Source: an uncultured Alphaproteobacteria bacterium (GTDB lineage: Bacteria; Pseudomonadota; Alphaproteobacteria; RF32; CAG-239). Taken from it: DNA of 64,000 nt. The stretch lies in NCBI GenBank assembly GCA_904501925.1, contig CAJGCO010000002.1:1-64000 (forward strand), written 5' to 3'. Below are positions 1 through 8,811 of this stretch, in pieces (position 1 is the stretch's first letter; every line of letters begins with the position of its first letter). The notes beneath the pieces were generated by a model. The model made no database searches, had not been told where the DNA came from, and saw only the letters and a program-made list of their open reading frames with translations. The position numbers and the translations under genes are program-made.

Positions 1-99
1 ACATTGCCATGATGATTTTATTACATAGATTTCTTTTAAGTAGCTTATCAATGCTAATCGGACAGGCGTTAGGATAGGTTATTTAGAAAGGAATATAAT

Positions 100-1518
100 A
101 TGACAAAGTATATTGAATACTTCCAAGTGGAAGCAAAGTGTCTTTTAAAAGACTTTAAGAAAAATCTCCCTGAAGCAAAATCAAGATGTGAAGCATATTT
201 TAGTGGTAAAAATGATTTATCTCTAATGAATACTCAACACGTTATAGCAAAAGAATATGGTTTTGATAGTTGGAATGATTTAATCAAACAAGAACCACAT
301 AAACTAGCAGAAAGCTTAATTATTGCAAAAAATAAAACACTAAACAGTCCTTTCAAATTATGGCATGGTGGACGCATTGTTACTGGTTATGAAGAAAAGA
401 AATACCAACTTCATAAGCCCGATGCTTATCATCTAGAATACGATGCTCAAAAGAAAACATTTATTCATAGAAATTTAAAAAATGATGTGCTTGAATTTGT
501 ATCTTTTGAGCATTTAGATGTTTCAGAATATGACTTATCAGGTCTTAATCCACTAAATGTTCGTTATTCAGAAGATACAAAATGGCCAGAAGCCCCAACA
601 AAATTACCTCTTGGTTTTAATCCTAAAGAATTTCTGGAATCTCGCAAAAACCCTGGGCTAGGCATTAAAACTCTTCACAAACTTGGCATAAAGGGACAAG
701 GAAGAAATATCGCAATTATTAGCTCTTTTCGCCTTTTTAATCACATAGAATATCATAACTCCTTAAAAGGGTATGAAGAAATTGGTTTTGATGCTACAAA
801 TTTGGGAGGAGGAAGTAATGTTGGTGCTGTTTCAGCAGTTACTGGCAAAACATGTGGGATAGCCCCTCTTGCAAATGTATATTACTATGCAGTTGATATA
901 CAACAAACAAGTGAAAAACCAAGAGGCTCACAAGTAAATTACGCCTTAGCCATAAAAAAAGTTTGTGAACTTCATAAGAAACTCATATCAGAAGGAAAAA
1001 ATGGTATTGATGTTATTCATATACAAGGAGCAATATCTCTAGATTTGTTTAGCGCAGATGATGGGTATGAAGATGCGTTAAATGCAAGAAAAGAAGCAGA
1101 AGATTTGGGTATTTGGTGTAATTTTGGTGGTGTTTTAGATTTTAAAGAAAATACAAAATTAAGAATAGGCCATATATATTGCAAATTAGATGGCAATGTA
1201 GATAATACAGATGACTATATCTCTATTAGAAATCCAAGTTCAAAATTTAAATTAGTTGATTATTATGAAAACACTCTTTGTTTTCCAACAGGAGCAAAGA
1301 CTGTAGCTTTAGGTGTAAAAATGGATGAATACGCATTTGAACACTTATCGGGGCCATATTCAACACTACTAGCTTCAGCATTTTATCTTTTAGCTAAAAG
1401 TGTAAAAGAAACCATAATACCATACGAGTTTTTTGAATTAGGGCTAAAAACAGGTGATTTTAGAGAAGGCATCGGCACAATCATCAATCCCGTCGCCCTA
1501 ATTGAAAGCTTGAAGTAG
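100..1518 (+). CDS. Catalytically dead subtilase-fold protein with N-terminal helical module
   Basis: 472 residues. Residues 1-65 form a short helical module ending in VIAKEYGFDSWNDL, a pattern seen at the N-terminus of many ankyrin- or glyoxalase-linked bacterial proteins. Residues 66-185 match nothing I recognise. Residues 186-472 follow the subtilisin (S8) layout: a first strand GRNIAIISSF, a second block GGGSNVGAVSAV then GIAPLANVYYYAV, and a final SGPYSTLLASAFYLL. The catalytic Asp position reads Ser208, the His position Gly237 and the Ser position Gly418, so all three catalytic residues appear to be gone. No signal peptide is visible, so it is probably cytoplasmic. The start has an AGAAAGG box 7-8 nt upstream. 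The family call comes from block order and spacing; the function is unknown and is more likely binding than proteolysis. Confidence 0.6.
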   Translation: MTKYIEYFQVEAKCLLKDFKKNLPEAKSRCEAYFSGKNDLSLMNTQHVIAKEYGFDSWNDLIKQEPHKLAESLIIAKNKTLNSPFKLWHGGRIVTGYEEKKYQLHKPDAYHLEYDAQKKTFIHRNLKNDVLEFVSFEHLDVSEYDLSGLNPLNVRYSEDTKWPEAPTKLPLGFNPKEFLESRKNPGLGIKTLHKLGIKGQGRNIAIISSFRLFNHIEYHNSLKGYEEIGFDATNLGGGSNVGAVSAVTGKTCGIAPLANVYYYAVDIQQTSEKPRGSQVNYALAIKKVCELHKKLISEGKNGIDVIHIQGAISLDLFSADDGYEDALNARKEAEDLGIWCNFGGVLDFKENTKLRIGHIYCKLDGNVDNTDDYISIRNPSSKFKLVDYYENTLCFPTGAKTVALGVKMDEYAFEHLSGPYSTLLASAFYLLAKSVKETIIPYEFFELGLKTGDFREGIGTIINPVALIESLK

Positions 1519-1641
1519 TATATAAAACAAAGGGAAGGTATTCCTCTCCCAATATAAGGAATATAACAATGTTAATAGGTTCCAAAAATTTTCATTAAAT
1601 TTTTTATAACAAATTAGTTGGAATTAGTTTTAAGTTCCATC

Positions 1642-1677
1642 AAAAAAAAGTACCACTAATTAGTGGTACTTTTTTAT
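1642..1677. terminator. Bidirectional intrinsic terminator
   Basis: A perfect palindrome, AGTACCACTA/TAGTGGTACT, is flanked by A and T runs on both sides. It lies between the converging pseudo-subtilase gene and rplI and can serve both. Confidence 0.85.
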
Positions 1678-1692
1678 CTCTTTGCCTACAAA

Positions 1693-2193
1693 TTAGTTTG
1701 CAGCAACTTCTTCTGTACTATAAGCTTTAGCTTGCTTTTTAGCTTCATCAGCTGTTCTAGCAACGTTAACCAAAATAGTTTGAGAAACTTCTGGGTGTAA
1801 GCTTAATTTAACAGGATATATACCTAAATATTTGATAGGTTTATCAAGAGCTACAAAGCGACGCTCTAAATTATAACCAGCTTCATTAATAGCAGCAGCG
1901 ATATCACGTATGCTAACAGAACCATATAATTGACCTGTTTCAGAAGCTTGACGAATTACAACAGCTGTAAAGCCGTTTAATTCTTCAGCTTTTTTAGTTG
2001 CGCCGTCAAACAAAGCTTTGTTACGAGCTTCTAATTCTGCTTTTTGCTTTTCAAAATAAGCAATATTTGCTTCAGTAGCACGTAAAGCTTTATTGTGAGG
2101 TAATAAATAGTTACGAGCATAACCACTCTTAACATTTACTCTATCACCCATTTTACCTAATTTTTCAATATGTTCTAAAAGAATGATTTCCAT
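1693..2193 (-). CDS. rplI: 50S ribosomal protein L9
   Basis: 166 residues, slightly longer than the usual 148-150. L9 bridges the base of the L1 stalk on the large subunit and influences frame maintenance. The N-terminal rRNA-binding domain is clear: MEIILLEHIEKLGKMGD followed by VNVKSGYARNYLLPHNKAL. A central helix rich in Lys, Glu and Ala leads to a C-terminal domain containing LHPEVSQTILVNV. It is the last gene of the rpsF-rpsR-rplI operon, 11 nt after rpsR. The extra length is a short acidic and alanine-rich tail ending EEVAAN. Identification is secure. Confidence 0.97.
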   Translation of the reverse strand: MEIILLEHIEKLGKMGDRVNVKSGYARNYLLPHNKALRATEANIAYFEKQKAELEARNKALFDGATKKAEELNGFTAVVIRQASETGQLYGSVSIRDIAAAINEAGYNLERRFVALDKPIKYLGIYPVKLSLHPEVSQTILVNVARTADEAKKQAKAYSTEEVAAN

Positions 2194-2204
2194 AACCTAT
2201 CTCC

Positions 2205-2420
2205 TTAATTAGCTACATATGGTAACAAAGCAACATAACGAGCACGTTTGATTGCGCGAGCTATTTCTCTTTGTGTTTTTGCAGAAACGTTAGTGATACG
2301 GCTAGGCATAATCTTACCTTTTTCTGAAATATAGCGTGAAAGAAACTTAACGTCTTTGTAATCAATTACAAAGTTTTGATTGTCAGAAGCATTCTTTCTT
2401 TTAAAAATCTTATTTGCCAT
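2205..2420 (-). CDS. rpsR: 30S ribosomal protein S18
   Basis: 71 residues, normal length for S18, which binds S6 and helps form the platform of the small subunit. Diagnostic segments are [18 protein letters not shown], then [20 protein letters not shown] and the terminal [10 protein letters not shown]. It sits between rpsF and rplI with gaps of about 11 nt, the usual bacterial order, so S6 and S18 are made together. It lacks the N-terminal zinc-binding cysteines found in some S18 proteins. Confidence 0.97.
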   Translation of the reverse strand: MANKIFKRKNASDNQNFVIDYKDVKFLSRYISEKGKIMPSRITNVSAKTQREIARAIKRARYVALLPYVAN

Positions 2421-2431
2421 TTCTAATACTC

Positions 2432-2761
2432 CTAGTTAGCTTCAACTTCTTGAGCTGCTTCTTCTTTATTAGCAAAGTTTTCAACTTTAACAGTCATATA
2501 ACGAATGATGTCTTCGTTAATACGAGCCAAACGCTCATATTCAAATATAGCATTTGCAGGAGCAGAAATGTTTAATACAACATAGTAACCTTTACGGTTT
2601 TTCTTAATGCGATAAGCAAGGTTTTTCAAACCCCAGTTATCAACGTTAACAACCTCGCCACCCTCTCTTTTAATAGCATCAGACAAAGTAGCCACGATGT
2701 CATTAACTTGAGTTTGACCGAGATCTTGACGAGCAATTAAAATACTCTCATATTTACTCAT
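2432..2761 (-). CDS. rpsF: 30S ribosomal protein S6
   Basis: 109 residues. S6 pairs with S18 on the platform of the 30S subunit. The start [14 protein letters not shown] and the central [19 protein letters not shown] strand-turn-strand are characteristic. The tail is acidic ([10 protein letters not shown]), and glutamate-rich S6 tails are common. It is first in a three-gene operon and has an AAGGAG box just upstream. A good sigma70-type promoter lies 80-110 nt upstream. The leader between promoter and start could bind S6/S18 for autoregulation, but I found no decisive structure. Confidence 0.97.
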   Translation of the reverse strand: MSKYESILIARQDLGQTQVNDIVATLSDAIKREGGEVVNVDNWGLKNLAYRIKKNRKGYYVVLNISAPANAIFEYERLARINEDIIRYMTVKVENFANKEEAAQEVEAN

Positions 2762-2840
2762 TAAAATTCTCCTTATGGATTCTCAACAAAATTAATGTAT
2801 AGCTAGAAAAGAACCATTCTAATCTAGCAAGGACAGTCAA

Positions 2841-2868
2841 ACTATACATTTATATTTTTAAATTGCAA
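2841..2868 (-). promoter_or_regulatory. Promoter of rpsF-rpsR-rplI
   Basis: On the minus strand, TTGCAA (2863-2868) is followed after 16 nt by TATAGT (2841-2846). The CTTGCAA -35 is shared with the rpsB promoter. Transcription would start near 2834, giving a leader of about 75 nt. Confidence 0.7.
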
Positions 2869-2888
2869 GCATTTTTATACAAAAAACA

Positions 2889-3863
2889 TTACTTTATTCG
2901 TTTTTTTTGCATAATTGAAAATATTTCGATAAACTTATCAGCCTGAGATGATGAATCCCATTTTTTAGCAATATTATAAATATTTTCTCTTATATTTAAG
3001 ATTTTGTTTTTATTGTTTATTAAGTTCTCATATTTATTATGAAAATCTTCTGGGTTATAATACATTGGAACTGTATTCTTAAAAATAGCTTTAATGCCTT
3101 CGTTGTATCTAATAAATGGAACAAACCCAGCTGAAATAAGTTCAATTATATTATCATTAACAAGCTCTTTTGCAATGTCATCCCTATCATCTTGGTCCAC
3201 TAAAACAATAGCGTAGTCTTTAAAATCACTTAATTTAACATTATCATTTTTAACTACTTTGCGATGATAGATAGTACGATGCCACTTTTTACCAAATATA
3301 TCTATTTTTTTATCTTTTGCTAAGTTAAGAGCTAGAGACTGTCTTGTGTTATCTCCCCAGTAAGCACTATCTTTTTTATATTTATAATTATTTAATTTTA
3401 CATCAAATGCATCTGGTATATAAGCTGTTCTTACATTTATTGCTTTAAGGTGGCTATAAGACGGAATAGATTTAACAATAACTACATCAAATTTTCTAAA
3501 TAAAGAATAATCTTCATTAGGGGAAATATATGGTATCCATAATATATTTATCGCATTACTATCAAGTCCTATATCAGTATCAAGATCTGTGTTGGCTATA
3601 TATAAATTTATATTTCCGGTTTTTGAATTATCTTTGGTATTAAAATATGTTTTAACACCTTTTTGTCTTAAATGTTTTACAAGTTTATGTGCTTTTCTAT
3701 AAGAGTTAGAGTTTTTGTTTCCTAAAAAGTTAACATAAAGATTATCTTCTAATGGATTTTTCTTAAATAAACTATTTATCATATCATTGCTAAATGCAAA
3801 CATAAGTAAACAAATTACAATTAAGCAAATATAACAAATAGCTATTTTATAATCTTTTTTCAT
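2889..3863 (-). CDS. Membrane-anchored CgeB-like (GT-B) glycosyltransferase
   Basis: 324 residues with a single N-terminal membrane segment at about residues 8-25, then a soluble domain. The second half has the organisation of CgeB/group-1-like glycosyltransferases: NIFGKKW-type strand, then a late segment ELISAGFVPFIRYNEGIKAIF where such enzymes recognise the activated sugar, and a C-terminal helical region. It resembles the larger neighbour in this operon but is more diverged. Its start overlaps the stop of the upstream gene by four bases (ATGA), so the two are translationally coupled. Donor and acceptor cannot be read from the sequence. A surface-glycan role is inferred from context. Confidence 0.6.
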   Translation of the reverse strand: MKKDYKIAICYICLIVICLLMFAFSNDMINSLFKKNPLEDNLYVNFLGNKNSNSYRKAHKLVKHLRQKGVKTYFNTKDNSKTGNINLYIANTDLDTDIGLDSNAINILWIPYISPNEDYSLFRKFDVVIVKSIPSYSHLKAINVRTAYIPDAFDVKLNNYKYKKDSAYWGDNTRQSLALNLAKDKKIDIFGKKWHRTIYHRKVVKNDNVKLSDFKDYAIVLVDQDDRDDIAKELVNDNIIELISAGFVPFIRYNEGIKAIFKNTVPMYYNPEDFHNKYENLINNKNKILNIRENIYNIAKKWDSSSQADKFIEIFSIMQKKRIK

Positions 3864-5830
3864 TGTTTATCCTTTCTAATATTATCAAAGATATCAATCA
3901 TTTGTTTTGCAATAATACTGTTTGTATGCTTTTTCAAAGTAATAGACTGAGCTTCCAATGCTTTTTTTTCTCGCTCAACCGGATTGTTAAGATAAAAATC
4001 AATAAGTTCTTTTAGCTCTTCTTTTGTCTTAAACATAGGAATTGCATCTCCAAAAATCTCTTCAATATATGGACTATATTCAGAAATAACTAAAGTACCT
4101 GTTGCGCTAACATCATATAGTCTATTAATAACAAGGCCCATATTTTCTAAATCTTCAGCATGATCGCTTAGTACGATTTTGGCTGAGCTATAATATTTTG
4201 CTAAATCTTTATTATTAATAAAATTTCCTTTTATATATTTGTTATCAATTTTATTTTCCCAGTTTAATCCATACACATCAACATCGTATCCTAATTCTAT
4301 TGCATATTTTACACTTTCACGCTCATACCAAACTGAGCCAACAAATAGTAAATCAGTTTTTAAATTTTCATCATATTTTTTATTAAATTTATCAGGATTA
4401 GCAAATTGTGTAATAAATTCTGTTTTATAACCTTTGTTTTTTAATTCCTCATATACAATCTTAGCTGGAGTTACAATTACATCAAAATATTCTAAATCAT
4501 TGTTTAGAGATACGTGTGTGTTGTGTTGTATTTTATACTTATCATTGTTAAATTTATCTTTTTCAGGAATAAATGTTGGGAAATATAAGTACATTATCTT
4601 GTTTTTATCTTTATCATCTTCAATATGATTATATTTGAATTGTAAATACAATAAATTACCAGCATTTTGATAAAAGAGATCTTTATTAAAGCCATTATTA
4701 TAAAAATATTCTTTTACTTCTTTTTTATTGTTTTTTATTCCTTCAACTAAATCTCTTCCTAACCAATAATCACCAATACTATATGCATTATCACCAAAAG
4801 GAAATTTTACAATATATTTGTTATAATCAATTTTTGTACTTTTAAGAGCCTCTTCAACAATACGTTTAGCAACAACTTCATTTGTAAAATTTTTTAATGT
4901 TATTTCTTGTGCCTTTTTAGCTTTTTCTTTTCTTTCATTTTCGTGTTTTAAATAATAATCAATTAAATCTTTCAATTCTTCTTTTGTTTTAAACATAGGG
5001 ATACTATCACCATAAAAGTGTTCAATTTCTTCCATATAGTCAGAAATAAGAAAACCTCCACTAGCAGTTACATCAAAAACACGATTACTAATAAAACCAG
5101 ACTGTTTCATGTCATTTCGTGTGTCATTTAACACAATTTTTGCAGAACTATAAAATTTATGTAGTTCATTATTATCAATATAATCACCTTTAAAATGTTT
5201 TGTAGGGGCTTTGTCTTGCCATCCATTACCATATAAAGCTACATCAAATCCACTTTCAATAGCCCATTTTGCACTAATTCTCTCATACCCAGGTCTTCCT
5301 ACAAATAATATGTCATGTGCTTTATCTTTATCATATTCATAGAAGAATTTATTTATGTTTGTAAATTGAGGTGTAAAAATAGTTTTGATGCCTAAGTGTG
5401 CTAATTCTTTTTGATACTTTAATGATGCAACACCAATAATATCAAAGTTCCATAATTCAGTTTGCAATGAATACCAACTTTTTTCTTTAATTTTATTTAT
5501 ATTTTTATACTTTTTAGTATTGGATGTTTCAATAGGGTAATATAGATATAAAACATTTATTGTGTCGTTGTATTTATCTGGATTAAAAGGTACAAACCCT
5601 TTCATATAAACATCAATATCTAAATTAATATCTGGCTCATTTGTGCTATCAATATAAGATGGAATAACCTTGTTTCCAATATTTTTGAAACCTTTGGCTA
5701 AATCATCACCTAAAATATAATCTCCCCAATTTTTCCAGTTTTTTCCTGCTGAAACTTTTAATCCAATATTTAGTCCCAGACATGTATTAGAATACAAAAA
5801 AAACATCAAAAAAGAAAAGAGCCTGAGCAT
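3860..5830 (-). CDS. Tandem double CgeB-like glycosyltransferase, secretory leader
   Basis: 656 residues with a hydrophobic N-terminal segment (about 1-19) resembling a signal peptide. Two homologous halves follow, about 20-330 and 340-650. Each has DILFVG or DLLFVG, then YSSAKIVL (N/S)D, a (V/L)(F/Y)DV(T/S)A(S/T)G motif and a final IPMFKTKEEL(K)(D/E)LIDYYL stretch. This is the GT-B C-terminal domain of the CgeB/Glyco_trans_1_2 group. The gene starts 2 nt after the MFS gene and overlaps the next transferase by four bases, so all three form one operon. A related domain pair occurs 37 kb away at 42426-44207. Whether both halves are active is unknown. A secreted nucleotide-sugar enzyme would be odd, so the leader may be a membrane anchor. 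Confidence 0.7.
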   Translation of the reverse strand: MLRLFSFLMFFLYSNTCLGLNIGLKVSAGKNWKNWGDYILGDDLAKGFKNIGNKVIPSYIDSTNEPDINLDIDVYMKGFVPFNPDKYNDTINVLYLYYPIETSNTKKYKNINKIKEKSWYSLQTELWNFDIIGVASLKYQKELAHLGIKTIFTPQFTNINKFFYEYDKDKAHDILFVGRPGYERISAKWAIESGFDVALYGNGWQDKAPTKHFKGDYIDNNELHKFYSSAKIVLNDTRNDMKQSGFISNRVFDVTASGGFLISDYMEEIEHFYGDSIPMFKTKEELKDLIDYYLKHENERKEKAKKAQEITLKNFTNEVVAKRIVEEALKSTKIDYNKYIVKFPFGDNAYSIGDYWLGRDLVEGIKNNKKEVKEYFYNNGFNKDLFYQNAGNLLYLQFKYNHIEDDKDKNKIMYLYFPTFIPEKDKFNNDKYKIQHNTHVSLNNDLEYFDVIVTPAKIVYEELKNKGYKTEFITQFANPDKFNKKYDENLKTDLLFVGSVWYERESVKYAIELGYDVDVYGLNWENKIDNKYIKGNFINNKDLAKYYSSAKIVLSDHAEDLENMGLVINRLYDVSATGTLVISEYSPYIEEIFGDAIPMFKTKEELKELIDFYLNNPVEREKKALEAQSITLKKHTNSIIAKQMIDIFDNIRKDKQ

Positions 5831-5832
5831 TG

Positions 5833-7212
5833 TTAAGCCTTTTCATCGCTAACATTCATCAATGAATAATCATCTTTAACATTGTATTTATATATTTTAT
5901 AAATAAAGAAAAGGCCAATAGGAATAAAAATAATTGCATAAATCCAGAATATATCAATAACTCCAATTCCTTTTACAGCTCCTTCATTTTTTAATAAAAA
6001 CTTTGGAGACATTAACATAAAAGATGTTAAAAGTCTTCCCGTCATCATATTAACTGAAGATGATAAAGATCTGATTTTTGGATTAATCAAACGATGTAAT
6101 CTACTAATATGCGAAATTGTAAACATTAATTGTAAACCAATGCATACACAAAGGAATATTATAAATAACAAGCAGTTAATAGGTGTAATGTGTCCCATTT
6201 TCATTAAAACAAAAGAAAATGCACAGCCAATAATTTCTAAAACAAAAGAAATATTACCAAGTTTAAATAATGATACCTTTTTAGCTACACTAGCTGCCAT
6301 ATAGCTAAAGGAAGACCTGATAATGTTATTTATAAAAATAACAACCCCCATAACCTTAATATAATCAAGCCAGTTCAAGCTAACTAAATAATTCCAAGTA
6401 GCTTCTCCAAATACTCTAGCATCCCAGCCAATACTATCAGCCAAGTCTGTTAAAGATACAGATGGATTGATGCCAGAGTTTTTCATTAAAGGTTGAAAAC
6501 TCCAAAAGAAAAAGTGTGATACACCAACCATAAAGCCAGAGAATAAAACTAAGTAACAATATTTGCGAGACTTTAATATGTAGCGAACAGCAACCCAAAA
6601 TCTTTTAAATCTTTCTTTAATATTTGTTATACAATCCTTTGTTGGTATATGGGCATTAGGTAATAGTGAAAGCAATAAGATTGCAGTAGAATAAATAATG
6701 AATTCAGCGCTAAGTAAAAGATGAGAACCAAGCTTTTCATATAAACCAGCTCCAAGTAAAGCAGCGATTCCTGTTCCGATATACATAGCTGCATTAAAGT
6801 TAGAATAAGCTTTAACCATTTTTGTTTCTTCTTTATTGCTCTTTAATATATCATAAATAAATGAAGAAGAAACTGAATCAAAACATGCTTTTGAGCAGGC
6901 ATATAATAATTCACCAATTAAAATAATTTCATATCCTCTAAAGCAAATCCATAAGCCAAGTCTAGCTAAAAACAACACATAAGCTGTTACTAAAATATAT
7001 TTTCTTGGGAAAATGTCCCCCAAATAGCCTGCAGGAATTTCAAATAAAAATGCAAAAAATACTATTAATCCCTGAATAAAATAAAAATCACCAACAGATA
7101 ATCCATTTTCTTGATAGAAGAAAAGAAGCACTGGTAATAGAAATAATTGAGAGCGTAAAAAAGCAGCAATGTTGTACATTCCTAAAGGAATAGAAGATGA
7201 AAAATTACACAT
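5833..7212 (-). CDS. MFS family permease
   Basis: 459 residues from the chosen ATG, with about 12 hydrophobic segments in two groups of six separated by a cytoplasmic loop near residues 195-215. The helix 2-3 loop contains GYLGDIFPRKYIL, matching the GxLaDrxGRR-type signature of the major facilitator superfamily. The reading frame extends six codons upstream to a TTG, but ATG 7212 has AGGA about 9 nt before it, so I prefer it. The gene heads an operon with two glycosyltransferases, suggesting export or uptake of a sugar or glycan building block. The substrate cannot be deduced. MFS relatives include drug exporters and lysophospholipid transporters. Confidence 0.75.
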   Translation of the reverse strand: MCNFSSSIPLGMYNIAAFLRSQLFLLPVLLFFYQENGLSVGDFYFIQGLIVFFAFLFEIPAGYLGDIFPRKYILVTAYVLFLARLGLWICFRGYEIILIGELLYACSKACFDSVSSSFIYDILKSNKEETKMVKAYSNFNAAMYIGTGIAALLGAGLYEKLGSHLLLSAEFIIYSTAILLLSLLPNAHIPTKDCITNIKERFKRFWVAVRYILKSRKYCYLVLFSGFMVGVSHFFFWSFQPLMKNSGINPSVSLTDLADSIGWDARVFGEATWNYLVSLNWLDYIKVMGVVIFINNIIRSSFSYMAASVAKKVSLFKLGNISFVLEIIGCAFSFVLMKMGHITPINCLLFIIFLCVCIGLQLMFTISHISRLHRLINPKIRSLSSSVNMMTGRLLTSFMLMSPKFLLKNEGAVKGIGVIDIFWIYAIIFIPIGLFFIYKIYKYNVKDDYSLMNVSDEKA

Positions 7213-7266
7213 TTTAGAATATCCTAACAATTAACATAACTAACACCTTAAAGTAAATATTAAAAT

Positions 7267-7294
7267 TTGTCTTGCTTTATTTGCTAGTTATTAT
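7267..7294 (+). promoter_or_regulatory. Promoter of the 7327-9660 gene group
   Basis: TTGTCT (7267-7272), 16 nt, TATTAT (7289-7294). Transcription would begin near 7301. A GGAGG box lies just before the ATG at 7327. The region also separates this group from the divergent MFS operon. Confidence 0.6.
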
Positions 7295-7326
7295 ACCATA
7301 AAATAGTATTAAATAATGGAGGTAGT

Positions 7327-7773
7327 ATGGATAAAGGTTTTTATTCAAAAGAAGATATTGATATAATGAATGTAACACAGCTTTCACGTAATTCATCTCG
7401 CGTTCAGGAATTGATAAATTTTATAAAATTAAATAATTATACTAAAATTGGTATAGCTAGTTGTATATCTGTTCTATCAATTGCTTTAAAAATGAAAGAT
7501 ATTTTAGAAAAAGAAAACTTAGATGTTTATGTAGTAGATTGCAAACAATCAGGACTTCAAGGCGCAGATTTATCAGAAAATCTAACAGGTGCTCTTTGTG
7601 ATCCTATTTCTCAAGCTTCATATTTTAATGAAAATAATACCGATTTTAATATAAATTTTGGATTATGCTTAGGACATGGCATATTGTTTCAAAAGTATTC
7701 AAAGGCACCTTCTACAACACTTCTTGTTAAAGATGCTTGTCATAAACACAATATTATGGAAAGTTTTGCCTAA
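7327..7773 (+). CDS. DUF1847 family protein
   Basis: 148 residues, shorter than typical DUF1847 proteins. The second half carries the family hallmarks: a Cys-containing VVDCKQSG, LCDPISQASYFNENNTDFN, then GLCLGHGILFQKYSKAP and STTLLVKDACHKHN. The conserved Cys and His residues suggest metal binding. The cysteine cluster usually found at the N-terminus of the family is missing, which makes this a short variant. It has a strong GGAGG ribosome site and is first in a group with a GT92-like transferase 2 nt downstream. Molecular function is unknown, and there is no signal peptide or membrane segment. Confidence 0.7.
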   Translation: MDKGFYSKEDIDIMNVTQLSRNSSRVQELINFIKLNNYTKIGIASCISVLSIALKMKDILEKENLDVYVVDCKQSGLQGADLSENLTGALCDPISQASYFNENNTDFNINFGLCLGHGILFQKYSKAPSTTLLVKDACHKHNIMESFA

Positions 7774-7775
7774 AG

Positions 7776-8810
7776 ATGAAAAAAAGGATCATTTCTGCGT
7801 TAATCGTAATTTTTGTGGCTATATATGCAATATGCAGTGTTAATGTTATAAATAATAAAAAATACTTTTTAAGTATAGTTGCAATTATGAAAAATGAAAA
7901 ACCATACTTAAAAGAATGGATAGAGTACCATAGAGTTCAAGGTGTTAAGCACTTTTATTTATGTGATAATGATAGCACAGATAACACAAAAGAATACTTA
8001 AAACCATATATTGATACAAAACTAATTACCTATATTCATCAACCTGGCGTAAATCAGCAGTTAAAATGTTATCAAAAAGTTGTTGATCAATATAAAAATG
8101 AAACAACATGGCTTGCAATAATTGATATTGATGAATATATGGTGCCTCTAAAAGCAAGTAATATGAAGAGATTTTTAAAAGATTTTAATGATGTTTCAGA
8201 GGTTAGTCTTCACTGGATGAATTATGGTGATAATAATTTATTTTCTCGCACAAATAATTTAATTACCGAAACATTTACATCGCATGGTAAGCATTTAAAC
8301 CATACTGTAAAATCTATTGTAAAACCAGATATGGTTGTTGATTTTAATAGTTTTGGTTCTAATCACTATGTAAAAGTGCGAGGAAAAAGTGTGAATGAAT
8401 ATCATAAACCTGTAAGTTATATGTTGAATTTTAATATATCCGGAGATTTAGCGCGCATAAATCATTACATATTAAAATCATTTGAAGAATTTCATCATAA
8501 AAAGAGTAGGGGGCATCCAGAAGGAACGCCAATCAATTATGCATATTATTTTTATCATAATGATAATAGTGTAAAAAATGATAAGTCAATGTTACGTTTT
8601 TTACCTAAATTAAAAAAATATATGAAAAAAAGTCCTCTAGCAGATATTGATGTTCCTAAAGTTGAATTTTTAGAAGGAAAGAATTTTAGTGATTTTTATT
8701 TTTCTAAAGAGGAAATAAGTCAAATCTTAGGCACCCCAGTAAGTGATAAAATGCTATATGGTGAAATAGAAACACTATATAAAAAATCAAAAATAAAATA
8801 CAAAAAATAA
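7776..8810 (+). CDS. GT92-like glycosyltransferase with N-terminal anchor
   Basis: 344 residues. Residues 5-24 form a membrane anchor. The domain that follows begins LSIVAIMKNEKPYLKEWIEY, continues with DNDSTDNTKEYL, and has the metal-binding acidic motif IDIDEYMVPL, the pattern of the GT92 / Glyco_tranf_2_4 group. A later HY(I)LKSFEEFHHKKSRG segment matches the end of the catalytic domain. These enzymes add sugars such as galactose to glycans; donor and acceptor here are unknown. It follows the DUF1847 gene by 2 nt and precedes a membrane protein by 1 nt. Confidence 0.75.
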   Translation: MKKRIISALIVIFVAIYAICSVNVINNKKYFLSIVAIMKNEKPYLKEWIEYHRVQGVKHFYLCDNDSTDNTKEYLKPYIDTKLITYIHQPGVNQQLKCYQKVVDQYKNETTWLAIIDIDEYMVPLKASNMKRFLKDFNDVSEVSLHWMNYGDNNLFSRTNNLITETFTSHGKHLNHTVKSIVKPDMVVDFNSFGSNHYVKVRGKSVNEYHKPVSYMLNFNISGDLARINHYILKSFEEFHHKKSRGHPEGTPINYAYYFYHNDNSVKNDKSMLRFLPKLKKYMKKSPLADIDVPKVEFLEGKNFSDFYFSKEEISQILGTPVSDKMLYGEIETLYKKSKIKYKK

Positions 8811-8811
8811 T

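Noticed and set aside
4239..4628. Plus-strand open frames inside the 3860-5830 glycosyltransferase
   Set aside because: Low-complexity translations opposite a well-supported gene, no ribosome sites.
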